Shown piece after piece: positions 8,036 through 15,493 of a stretch of DNA of 35,458 nt; position 1 is the stretch's first letter, and each line of letters opens with the position of its first letter. The notes under the pieces were generated by a model. The model was not told the origin of the DNA, searched no databases, and was given only the letters and a program-made list of their open reading frames with translations. The position numbers and the translations under genes are program-made. This DNA is from Geobacter argillaceus (lineage in GTDB: Bacteria > Desulfobacterota > Desulfuromonadia > Geobacterales > DSM-12255). The stretch spans positions 1 to 35,458 of the forward strand of contig NZ_VLLN01000034.1 of the NCBI RefSeq assembly GCF_007830735.1, written 5' to 3'.

Positions 8036-9009
8036 CGGCTGAACACCTGTTGAGGCGCGGTCTCCCGGTCCCTGGCCTCGATGAGTGAGACAAAGACATC
8101 CTCCAGAGAGGGGGGTATCCGTTCCGTCTGAACCGCTTTTGTCCCCACCAGTGCGCCGATTCCCTCGATGGTCCGGTCGGCGTCTTCCGTGACCACGTGC
8201 AGCCCCCGGCCGAAGAGGGCCGCGTGGCGCACCCCTGGCAACCGTTCGATCGGCTCGATCAGCTCCTGTGGGGTCGGTGCAATCACCTCGACTACCGCCT
8301 CGGTCATGAACCGATCCTTCAGCTCCGCCGGCGTGCCAAGAGCAATCAGCTCACCCCGGTAGATCAGGGCCAGCCGGTCGCAGTACTCGGCCTCGTCCAT
8401 GTAATGGGTGGTCACGAAGATCGTTACCCCTTGTTCGGCAAGGGTGTAGATGAGGTCCCAAAAGGCGCGGCGACTGACCGGGTCGACTCCGGCGGTTGGT
8501 TCGTCCAGAAAGACGATGGGGGGCTCGTGGAGGATGGCGCACCCAAGGGAGAGCCGCTGCTTCCAGCCGCCGGAGAGAATGCCGGTGCGGCTCGTGCGGT
8601 GGGCTGCCAGGCCGGCCATGGCGATGACCCACTCCTTGCGCTCCCGTGCCCTGCCCGGTGGCAGCCGGTAGATGCCGCTGTAGAAGTCGATGTTCTCCTC
8701 CACGGTCAGGTCTTCGTAGAGGGAGAACCGCTGGCTCATATAGCCGATGCTGGCCTTGATCTCTTCCGGCTGGGTCGCGATGTCGAAACCGGCCACACTG
8801 CCGCTGCCGGCACTGGGTTGGAGGATTCCGCAGAGCATCCGGATGGTGGTGGACTTGCCGGCCCCGTTAGGGCCGAGGAAGCCGAAGATCTCCCCTTTGG
8901 CGACATCGAGGCTGACCCGGTTGACGGCGATGAAGTCGCCGAACCGCTTTTCCAGGTTGCGGAGGGTGACGGCCGGCGTGGCGTCAGACGGTTGGCTGGT
9001 CTGTGGCAT
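8032..9009 (-). CDS. ABC transporter ATP-binding protein (exporter, second ATPase)
   Basis: A 325-residue ATPase of the drug-exporter (DrrA/CcmA-like) class. Walker A is GPNGAGKST (46-54), the Q-loop lies in YMSQRFSLYEDLT, the signature is LSGGWKQRL with tryptophan at the usual variable position, and Walker B is IVFLDEPTAGVDP; the switch histidine is in VTTHYMDEAE. The C-terminal extension ending SLEDVFVSLIE is typical of this class. The frame is open to 9159, but the ATG at 9009 fits the domain start and overlaps the preceding ATPase by 26 bases. With the paralogue before it, it corresponds to the two halves of the fused YbhF protein. Confidence 0.92.
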   Translation of the reverse strand: MPQTSQPSDATPAVTLRNLEKRFGDFIAVNRVSLDVAKGEIFGFLGPNGAGKSTTIRMLCGILQPSAGSGSVAGFDIATQPEEIKASIGYMSQRFSLYEDLTVEENIDFYSGIYRLPPGRARERKEWVIAMAGLAAHRTSRTGILSGGWKQRLSLGCAILHEPPIVFLDEPTAGVDPVSRRAFWDLIYTLAEQGVTIFVTTHYMDEAEYCDRLALIYRGELIALGTPAELKDRFMTEAVVEVIAPTPQELIEPIERLPGVRHAALFGRGLHVVTEDADRTIEGIGALVGTKAVQTERIPPSLEDVFVSLIEARDRETAPQQVFSR

Positions 9010-9925
9010 GACTGTTTCCCAGGACCGACACGAAGACATCCTCAAGGGACGGTTCGATAGTGCGGATGGTTGGTGAGGCAAGTTGTTCCTGAGCGAACAG
9101 TCTGTCGATAGCCGCTTCGGTTGTGTCCGGTGTGTTGGTAACCACATGGAGCCGGTCACCGAACAGCCCGACCGTGACCCCGGTTAGCCGCTCCCGCAGC
9201 AGGAGCCCCGCTTTGCGGGGCAGGGGGGTGGCCACCTCCAGGATCGTGCCGTTCATGAGCCGTTTCAGCTCCTGTGGGGGGGCGCAGGCCACGAGCCGTC
9301 CCTGATGGATGAGCCCGACCCGGTTGCACCGTTCGGCCTCGTCCAGGTAGGCGGTGGCGACGACAATGGTGACCCCTTCCCGCAGGAGCTGGTACAGGAT
9401 GCGCCAGAAATCCCGGCGGGAAACCGGGTCGACTCCGTTGGTCGGTTCGTCCAGAAGGAGCAGTCTCGGGGTGTGGATCAGGGCGCAGGCCAACCCCAGC
9501 TTCTGTTTCATCCCGCCCGACAGGTTGCCGGCCCGCCGCTTCTTGAACGGGGTCAGGTTGCTGAAGGCGAGCAGCCGTTCCAGCCGCTCGTCCCGCTCTT
9601 TCTTGGTGAGGCCGAAGATGTCGGCGTAGAAATGGATATTTTCCAGCACGGTCAGGTCGGGATAGAGGCCGAACCGCTGGCTCATGTAGCCGATATCCCC
9701 CCGGATCGCCTCCACCTCCCTGACGGTATGCCGCCCGAGCACCAGGGCCTCGCCATCGCTCGGGTCCATGATGCCGGCCAGCATCCGGAGGGTGGTGGTC
9801 TTTCCGGCCCCGTCCGAGCCGACCAGGCCGAACAGCTCGCCCGGTGCCACGGTGAGGGTGAGACGGTCCACGGCGGTGAGGTCGCCGAAGCGTTTTGTCA
9901 GGTTGTCGGTTCTGATCGTGTCCAT
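8984..9925 (-). CDS. ABC transporter ATP-binding protein (exporter, first ATPase)
   Basis: A 313-residue ATPase paralogous to its downstream neighbour, with the same GYMSQRFGLYPDLTV block and a SLEDVFVSVLG tail. Walker A reads GSDGAGKTT (36-44), with serine-aspartate where the common form has proline-asparagine. The signature is LSGGMKQKLGLA and Walker B is LLLLDEPTNGVDP. The switch position reads VVATAYLDEAERC, so the usual histidine is replaced by alanine-tyrosine, suggesting a weakened catalytic site in this half of the ATPase pair. The gap to the adaptor gene upstream (9926-10197) is long for an operon and holds a repeat element. Confidence 0.92.
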   Translation of the reverse strand: MDTIRTDNLTKRFGDLTAVDRLTLTVAPGELFGLVGSDGAGKTTTLRMLAGIMDPSDGEALVLGRHTVREVEAIRGDIGYMSQRFGLYPDLTVLENIHFYADIFGLTKKERDERLERLLAFSNLTPFKKRRAGNLSGGMKQKLGLACALIHTPRLLLLDEPTNGVDPVSRRDFWRILYQLLREGVTIVVATAYLDEAERCNRVGLIHQGRLVACAPPQELKRLMNGTILEVATPLPRKAGLLLRERLTGVTVGLFGDRLHVVTNTPDTTEAAIDRLFAQEQLASPTIRTIEPSLEDVFVSVLGNSHATDQPTV

Positions 9926-9968
9926 AATGGATGAATTCAGGAGTCAGAAGTTCTACTTTGTCAGATTA

Positions 9969-10121
9969 CGCCCCGTAGGGGCAGAATGCATGTAACCCGG
10001 CGATTTATCGCCGGGATTCAAGTGATCGGTTCTTTAGTCACGTACGTGACTGAAGGATTTATCCGATCCCGACGCCGGGGGATGAATCCCCCGGCTACAG
10101 GCATTCTGTCCCGATGGGACG
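9969..10121. repeat. Structured inverted-repeat element (REP/MITE-like)
   Basis: Outer arms around GGGGCAGAATGCATGTA and TACAGGCATTCTGTCCC are imperfect inverted copies. Inside are three hairpins: a perfect stem at 9996-10015 (CCCGGCGAT with ATCGCCGGG), an arm pair GATCGG/CCGATC spanning 10024-10069 with the palindrome GTCACGTACGTGAC at its tip (10037-10050), and a stem at 10074-10095 (GCCGGGGGAT with ATCCCCCGGC). There is no open frame. The layout is like that of non-autonomous bacterial interspersed repeats. It splits the adaptor gene from the ATPase genes of the exporter operon. Confidence 0.8.
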
Positions 10122-10197
10122 AAAACGAAAGGTGTCAAAGCAGAAGCAGGCAGAATCCAGAAGAAAAGCTTTATATATTCTGTCTCCTGTTTTCTGC

Positions 10198-11184
10198 CTA
10201 CTGTCTCCTCGTCTCAATCTCCCCATCCGCCGGCATCCCCGGCTTCAGTTCCAGCTGCGGGTTCGGGATGGTCACCTTTATCCGGTAGACCAGCTTGACC
10301 CGCTCCTTTTCGGTCTGCACGTTCTTCGGGGTGAATTCCGCCTCCGGGGAGATGAAGGTGATCGTCCCCTCGTAGGCCTTACCCTTGTAAGTATCGCTGG
10401 TCACCCGCACCTGCTGGCCCAGCTTGACGCGTCCCAGCTCCGTCTCCGGGATGTAGGCCCTGAGCCAGCAGGAGGAGAGATCGCCGACAGTGACCACCGG
10501 CGAGCCGGGATTCACCTGCTCGCCCGGCTCGGCATGTTTGGCCGTGACGATGCCGGCCATGGGGGCGGTGAGGGTGGCGTACCCCAGCCGGGTTTCGGCC
10601 TCTTTCAGGGCTGCTTCGGCCTCCCGCAGCCGTGCCCGTCCCTGGGCGATCCGTTCGCGGCGGGGGCCTTCCCGGACCAGGGAAAGGGTGGCACGTGTCT
10701 CCCTCAGCTGGGCCTGTGCCGCATCGTTGGCAGCCTGGGCCGCTTCGAACTGCTGGCGGGAGATGACCTCCTTGCCGAAAAGTTCCTGCTGGCGCCGAAA
10801 ATCGTCTGACCGCCGTTTTGCCTCGGCCTCGGCCCGGGCGACCACTGCCTCGGCTTGCCGTACCTCGTCGCGGCGGGAGCCGGCCTCCAGTTCAGTCAGG
10901 GCCTGGCGGGCGCTTTCCACCTGGGCCTTGCGGACGGCGACCTCGTTGGCCAGGTCTGCGTCTTCCAGCCGGGCAACCAACTGGCCAACCCGGACCGTTG
11001 CCCCTTCGTCCACCAGCCGTTTACTGATTCGGCCCGGCACCTTGAAGCTGACCTCGGTGCTGGTGATCTCGATGGTGCCGGAGACCTTGAGGGTGGCTGG
11101 CATCTCTTTCCTGTCGCATGCTGTTATGCAAAAAAGGGTCAGTAAAGATAGAAGAGCGGTCAGTCGAAATGGAAAAGCGGACAC
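10198..11184 (-). CDS. HlyD-family periplasmic adaptor lipoprotein of the ABC exporter
   Basis: A 328-residue membrane-fusion protein linking the inner-membrane exporter to an outer-membrane channel. A GTG start at 11184 with GGAG upstream gives a lipoprotein signal, LLSLLTLFCITAC, with the modified cysteine at residue 23. Then come the first half of the lipoyl domain (about 45-70), a long alpha-hairpin rich in Ala, Glu and Arg (about 75-170), the second lipoyl half (TLTAPMAGIVTAKHAEPGEQV) and a beta-barrel ending in the family's LKPGMPADGEI. The open frame continues to 11370, but that part lacks signal character. It is probably the first gene of the exporter operon; no outer-membrane channel gene is nearby. 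Confidence 0.9.
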   Translation of the reverse strand: MSAFPFRLTALLSLLTLFCITACDRKEMPATLKVSGTIEITSTEVSFKVPGRISKRLVDEGATVRVGQLVARLEDADLANEVAVRKAQVESARQALTELEAGSRRDEVRQAEAVVARAEAEAKRRSDDFRRQQELFGKEVISRQQFEAAQAANDAAQAQLRETRATLSLVREGPRRERIAQGRARLREAEAALKEAETRLGYATLTAPMAGIVTAKHAEPGEQVNPGSPVVTVGDLSSCWLRAYIPETELGRVKLGQQVRVTSDTYKGKAYEGTITFISPEAEFTPKNVQTEKERVKLVYRIKVTIPNPQLELKPGMPADGEIETRRQ

Positions 11185-11308
11185 GGTTTGGCTCCGAAGA
11201 AGGAATTGTTCTCTCCTTATACCACTTAAATGAGCGATTGGAAGGTATTGACTTGCTGGCAAGAGGAAAATCAGTTTCAAGATAACACAATAAAAACAAT
11301 ATGTTGAG

Positions 11309-11476
11309 CTAGTACCTTGTGACTCATGTTTTTTCGTAGGTTGGGTTAGCGGCCTCATCGCGTAACCCAACAGCCTCGAATGTTGCCAGCTTGGTCATGT
11401 TGGGTTACGGCATACACCCGCCTAACCCAACCTACAAAATCAGCAATGCAATAAACATAATGTTCCAGGGTACTAG
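11309..11476. mobile_element. MITE-like element, copy 1
   Basis: A 168-bp non-coding element bounded by inverted CTAGTACC and GGTACTAG. Inside, GTAGGTTGGGTTAG and CTAACCCAACCTAC form an outer stem that encloses two smaller hairpins, each again built from GTTGGGTTA and TAACCCAAC. A related copy lies at 19760-19880 and shares the stem sequences and the right end (ATGTT-C-A-GGTACTAGT). No transposase and no clear target duplication are visible, so movement would depend on enzymes elsewhere. It lies in the 496-base gap between the adaptor gene and the toxin gene. Confidence 0.8.
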
Positions 11477-11646
11477 TGGCGATAGGGGCAATTTAAATTG
11501 TGCAACCCCTGCTGTTTTCGATACCCCTCGTTTCAGTTTTATTTTTTGCATAAATTTTCTCTTCCTTCCGGGCAAAACAAGAAAACTGATCCCCGAAACT
11601 GCATCAATGTATCCGGCCGGCAACCCACCCGAACCCGCTTTTTGCC
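11477..11646. other. Non-coding stretch before the toxin-antitoxin pair
   Basis: About 170 bases, lower in GC than the flanking genes, with no supported frame, RNA gene or terminator. I see only a short palindrome ATTTAAAT near 11491. Confidence 0.5.
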
Positions 11647-11679
11647 TTGACTTAAACTTGATACATAAATAAGGTATCA
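11647..11679 (+). promoter_or_regulatory. Promoter and palindromic operator of the toxin-antitoxin operon
   Basis: A TTGACT -35 at 11647-11652 is followed 17 bases later by TAAGGT, a weak -10. Overlapping that region is the inverted repeat TGATAC (11659-11664) and GTATCA (11674-11679), with nine bases between arms. It ends three bases before the toxin ATG and includes its AAGG ribosome site. This is the usual place for the antitoxin to bind and repress its own operon. Confidence 0.6.
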
Positions 11680-11681
11680 GT

Positions 11682-11960
11682 ATGACATGGATTGTAAAGC
11701 TGGCACGGAAGGCTGAAAAGCAAAAAGAAAAGCTACCAGAGCAGGTCAAGGGAGCACTTCTCTTCCTGCTGCATGAGATTGCCAGGGGGGGGCCAGTAAG
11801 GGGCGATTGGCCCAACTACGGCAAGCTTGGCCCGAAACAGCACCATTGCCATATAAAGAAAGGAAAGCCGACATACGTCGCCGTGTGGCAGGAGATAGAC
11901 GGCGAAATCCGGCTGGTGGAGATTACCTATGTTGGGACACACGAAAAAGCACCCTATTGA
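11682..11960 (+). CDS. RelE/HigB-family toxin of a type II toxin-antitoxin system
   Basis: A 92-residue basic protein of the RelE/ParE fold class, probably an mRNA interferase acting at the ribosome. The opening WIVKLARKAEKQKEKLPEQVKGAL gives the first strand and helices. The central GPVRGDWPNYGKLG and the terminal YVAVWQEIDGEIRLVEITYVGTHEKAPY, ending in beta strands with a late histidine, match the toxin pattern. The gene comes first and its 3' end overlaps the antitoxin by 32 bases, the order seen in HigBA-type modules. Catalytic residues cannot be fixed without alignment. Confidence 0.85.
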   Translation: MTWIVKLARKAEKQKEKLPEQVKGALLFLLHEIARGGPVRGDWPNYGKLGPKQHHCHIKKGKPTYVAVWQEIDGEIRLVEITYVGTHEKAPY

Positions 11961-12285
11961 AAAGCCATTGGAGGCCAGATTCATCGGCAGTCTGGAGAAG
12001 ATCGTCAAGCTTCGTGATTATGCGAAGAAGATTGGACTTCATGACGCTACTGATTCTGTTGCCATTGAGGATGCTTTCCCCGGTTATGCCGACAACCCCC
12101 TTGGGCTTGCCCTTCGTGGCGCTCGTTACAGGGAAGGGGTGACGCAACGGCAGCTTGCCGAGGCAACCGGCATTCCGCAGCGGCATATCTCCGAGATGGA
12201 GAGCGGAAAGCGGCAGATTGGCAGGGAGAGGGCGAAAAAGCTGGCCGAGGCCCTTCATGTTTCGGATTACCGGGTGTTTCTGTAG
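11929..12285 (+). CDS. XRE-family HTH antitoxin (HigA-like)
   Basis: A 118-residue protein with an N-terminal segment (1-55) and a C-terminal Cro/C1 helix-turn-helix, ALRGARYREGVTQRQLAEATGIPQRHISEMESGKRQIG (about 61-98). It should neutralise the upstream toxin and bind the palindrome at 11659-11679. A GGTGGAGA ribosome site within the toxin gene serves the ATG at 11929. The pair is a likely horizontally acquired accessory module beside a MITE-like element. Confidence 0.88.
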   Translation: MLGHTKKHPIEKPLEARFIGSLEKIVKLRDYAKKIGLHDATDSVAIEDAFPGYADNPLGLALRGARYREGVTQRQLAEATGIPQRHISEMESGKRQIGRERAKKLAEALHVSDYRVFL

Positions 12286-12336
12286 CGCAACACCTTTCTG
12301 GAGTACATTACTCTGAAGTGTGCCCGGCGCACGAAA

Positions 12337-12362
12337 AAACCCTGCCTCGAAAGACAGGGTTT
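12337..12362 (-). terminator. Terminator of the large lipoprotein gene
   Basis: AAACCCTG and CAGGGTTT form a stem around a short loop. On the minus strand the stem ends in a T6 run, placing a terminator about 100 bases after the lipoprotein stop. On the plus strand it also lies behind the antitoxin gene, where only TTT follows. Confidence 0.8.
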
Positions 12363-12383
12363 ATCATTGGTCTGAATCGGGCG

Positions 12384-12419
12384 GGCAAAGCGGCGAGGGA
12401 ACTATCTCGCCGCTTTGCC
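12384..12419. repeat. Long perfect inverted repeat (hairpin)
   Basis: GGCAAAGCGGCGAG and CTCGCCGCTTTGCC form a 14-bp stem around a short loop between convergent genes. No T run follows on either strand, so it is not a classical terminator. It may protect transcript ends or assist the neighbouring terminator. Confidence 0.7.
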
Positions 12420-12465
12420 GTCTCTGTCCATTGTTGCTGACTAGTTAACCAATGTCCGGAACATG

Positions 12466-14547
12466 TTACTGCAATTTAAAAAGCTGTCCCATTGGATGAT
12501 CGCCCCAGTTCCAGGGCTGGCTAAAGGTTGTATAGCCTGTTTTCGTTATCGTGATTGTGTAAGGTGTGGATGAATAGTTTGCCGCGGTGTTCGTTTGCAG
12601 GAAAAAATGCCCGTTAGCATCGGTCGTTGTTGTCACAGTGTCCAGTGATGTTCCAACCACGGCTCCTGCGACAGCGATGCCGCTTGCGTTACGAACATAC
12701 CCCTCGATCGATACCTTTGATACCATTTGGGTCGGTGCAGGGGCGTTGACCGCCATAAAATTGGCAAGAATACTATCAAACGCGGTCTTGTTGTAGTTGA
12801 AGCCCCTATCTTGTTTCGTAACACCCTGATACTCGAGACCGCCGTAAAGCACCGCGCCGCTTACTACACCAAGGATCGGCGTCTTCTGATAGCTATCCAT
12901 GTACTGTTGCATAGAGATCGGCAGGTTCACGACGATGACTTGATAGCCGGCGACCGGCTCTTGGATCGTCCAGGTACCGGTATCGGGAAGTGCAGTGGTA
13001 CTCAATGTTGGCCCCATCGCCCCAGGAACTATGGGATAAAAACTCAGCGTACCCGTGGAGCCGGTGGTTGTTCCGGTGCCGGTAAACTTGACGGACATGG
13101 AATTGCTGCCAACGCTGAACCAAACTGAGGCATTGATGATATCGGCAAGAGAGGTCGCGTTCTTCGTGATGCTCGTACCGGTGGAAACCTGGACGTTGGC
13201 ATTGGGCCACAGCCTGTATGTGGTCTGAAGCGGGGTAAAGCTCATCTTGTAGGCTTGGGATTTTCCCGGGAAGACTGCCGCGCTGTTGACCGTGATGCCA
13301 TTTGGGGCGACCAGCGGTTGGATCGCCACGCCGGACATATTCTTCATGATTGCAGCCACGTTCATGCTGTAATTGATGATTTTGTGTTTCCAGGTGATGG
13401 AACCGTCAGTATTGACGGTTACGGCCCCTTGTCCCGCGTCATCGCTGGCCAGCTGCCATCCTGTCGATGTCAGGTAATATTTCGTGTCTGTGCCCGTATA
13501 TGCAGTCCATGCGCTATTGCTGTACCGGAACATGGCCTCGCTCAGGGGATAGGTGCCATCGGTGGCCTGCGGGCCGAGCAGGATCTTCTGGTATTCATAA
13601 GCCATCGTCGGCTGGCCGTTCACCCAGTTCTGCCATGAATCGATGTTAAAGAGGCCGGTACCGGAAATGGCATCCTTGAACGAAACAGGGACCGTGGTGG
13701 CGTTCTGCATGACCAGTTGCTGTTTCAGTGCCGTAGTATCAGCCGTGCTCACCGTCACATTTGAATTGGTAACAAGAGTAGTGACGATGTTCGGGTCAAG
13801 TTTCCCGGTGGCGGTATTGACATTGGCCAGTACCTGCTGGACAATGGTGCCCACCTGTTGCGAAATGGTGTCCAGGATCAGTTTCGTCACCGCGGCGGTC
13901 TGGTCTCCGGTCAGGCCGAGCGTTGCAACTTTTGCATCAATTACAGCCTTGTTCTGGGCGATGGCGGTGGCGACAACCATGGCCACGTTGGCCGCGTGCT
14001 TGTACTCATCGTTCACTGCCGTGGTCTGGTTTGCCTTGAAGTCCTTGAACAGGCTGGTCGTAGCGGAAAGTCCGAGATTCTGCTTGACCTTTGCTTCTGC
14101 CTGGTCAGCGGTTACCCCTTTCGTTTCCACCTCATGCTGCACCATTGTTGTTAAGGGGCTGACAAAGTCCGGCTTGCCTGCAGGGGCCTGCAGGACGTAC
14201 GGCTGGGTTACTGTTCCGCGATCCGCGTCAACGGCACCGGCAGGAACCTCAACAACTACGGGATACTTGGCAAGACGGGCCGAGGAGACGTTGCTCATGA
14301 CGTACTTGCCGGTCGCATCGGTCGTCGCATAAGGCATACTGGAGTCCCACTTTTTGTTGCCCTTTGTGTCAATGAAGACCTTTGCCCCTTGTAGATAGCC
14401 GTCCGAGACGACACCGGTAACTGATGTAGTGCCGGTAGCGGGAACGCCACTGCCGCTGCTGCCGCCACTGCCACTGCACCCTGCGATGGCGATCAGCCAG
14501 CACATAACCGCCACACTTGACAACAACATCCTCCATGTGTTCCTCAT
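12466..14547 (-). CDS. Large lipoprotein with carboxypeptidase-regulatory-like domains
   Basis: A 693-residue secreted lipoprotein of unknown function. The ATG at 14547 has AAAGGAG upstream and gives a signal peptide ending in the lipobox AIAGC, followed by a Gly/Ser-rich linker. Near residues 40-95 (TSVTGVVSDGYLQGAKVFID...DATGKYVMSNV) is a carboxypeptidase-regulatory/Cna-B-like beta sandwich. A helical, Ala/Thr/Val-rich region (about 120-270) follows, then a long beta-rich part. A second regulatory-like domain, VSIEGYVRNASGIAVAGAVVGTS, ends the chain. Such domains often occur in surface adhesins or binding proteins. No catalytic motif was recognised. It appears monocistronic. Confidence 0.85.
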   Translation of the reverse strand: MRNTWRMLLSSVAVMCWLIAIAGCSGSGGSSGSGVPATGTTSVTGVVSDGYLQGAKVFIDTKGNKKWDSSMPYATTDATGKYVMSNVSSARLAKYPVVVEVPAGAVDADRGTVTQPYVLQAPAGKPDFVSPLTTMVQHEVETKGVTADQAEAKVKQNLGLSATTSLFKDFKANQTTAVNDEYKHAANVAMVVATAIAQNKAVIDAKVATLGLTGDQTAAVTKLILDTISQQVGTIVQQVLANVNTATGKLDPNIVTTLVTNSNVTVSTADTTALKQQLVMQNATTVPVSFKDAISGTGLFNIDSWQNWVNGQPTMAYEYQKILLGPQATDGTYPLSEAMFRYSNSAWTAYTGTDTKYYLTSTGWQLASDDAGQGAVTVNTDGSITWKHKIINYSMNVAAIMKNMSGVAIQPLVAPNGITVNSAAVFPGKSQAYKMSFTPLQTTYRLWPNANVQVSTGTSITKNATSLADIINASVWFSVGSNSMSVKFTGTGTTTGSTGTLSFYPIVPGAMGPTLSTTALPDTGTWTIQEPVAGYQVIVVNLPISMQQYMDSYQKTPILGVVSGAVLYGGLEYQGVTKQDRGFNYNKTAFDSILANFMAVNAPAPTQMVSKVSIEGYVRNASGIAVAGAVVGTSLDTVTTTTDANGHFFLQTNTAANYSSTPYTITITKTGYTTFSQPWNWGDHPMGQLFKLQ

Positions 14548-15493
14548 CTTCGCTTCTCCTTTCATCTCGTTGGTTTTTATGGCCTGGTGCCAGGTGGGCC
14601 AAAACAGAAACAAAATGTGATAATCAAAAAATAGATTTCTCCTTTCAAGTTGGAATGTTCGATTTTGGAATAGTTGTAGATTTTTGGGGTTCGATATTTT
14701 TTGCGAGCATAAATGTAAATAGTAAATATAGTATCGGAACTACGTAATACCGACTTGAATAAAATATTGTTCGTTTCGTTTGATCAGGAGTTTTTTAGGG
14801 CCGGACCTGATGGTTGTTTATGGATACTGTATACAGGTTAACCGCTCTTGTTGGCACGATTGTTTCATATCTAGGGACAAGGCGTCTTTTAGGCATCAAC
14901 ACTTGGCCGGCATGTCAATGCGGAAAATTTTCTCCTCGGTTTGTATGGCTCCAAAAGAATTCACTGTGTTACGTTTTCTGATAGATGCCGGGGACAGGAA
15001 CGACTGCCCGACCCAAACGCCCATTAACTATCAAGTGTAGTCGTGTGGAAGAGCACGGAAATTAGTCAACAGGCTGTCTGTTTCGCAGGCAGTGAGGCAA
15101 TGGCGCCACCCAATGATATGGTGTGCTCCGTTGCCTTTCTGTTTTTGCAACTGTTGTGTTTAGTATGGATAAATAATTTTGATTAAAGTTTAAGCATAAA
15201 TCGGTTGAGGCGGTGCGCGTTATTGGGTATGATGTGCGCCATCGTTGTCGCCCGGTTGGCTGATTTGACAACTTGAATTTTTTGATCGGCTAAAGTATAA
15301 GGGGTTGACGTGAACGTAACAGGATAACATTGTTATGTCTATTGAGAGACTGTTGTAATATACCGTTTACGTTAATTTTGTTGCTTTTGCCGGGACTTCC
15401 TGCTTCTATTTGAAGACGTTGTTTTTGCGAATTGTTTCTGTACAGTAGCAGTGCGGTCAGCATTGCATCTCAAACGAGTACGCGAGGTTTACC
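14548..15493. other. AT-rich intergenic region without a convincing gene
   Basis: This stretch of about 950 bases is clearly richer in A and T than its flanks. It must hold the promoters of the divergent lipoprotein and etfB genes. A TTGACA occurs at 15265-15270 without a well-spaced -10. An imperfect palindrome around TACGTA is at 14734-14753. The only longer frame (14780-15040) needs a TTG start and lacks a ribosome site. No tRNA, riboswitch or transposase remnant was recognised. Confidence 0.6.
15324..15336. promoter_or_regulatory. Perfect palindrome upstream of etfB, possible operator
   Basis: ATAACATTGTTAT is a perfect 6-1-6 palindrome about 158 bases before the etfB start. It could be the site of a repressor controlling fatty or aromatic acid oxidation genes. 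No regulator gene is adjacent, so the binding protein is unknown. Confidence 0.3.

Noticed and set aside
14780-15040. 86-residue plus-strand open frame in the AT-rich gap
   Set aside because: It needs a TTG start without a ribosome site, has no recognisable domain and its composition does not resemble coding sequence of the neighbours.
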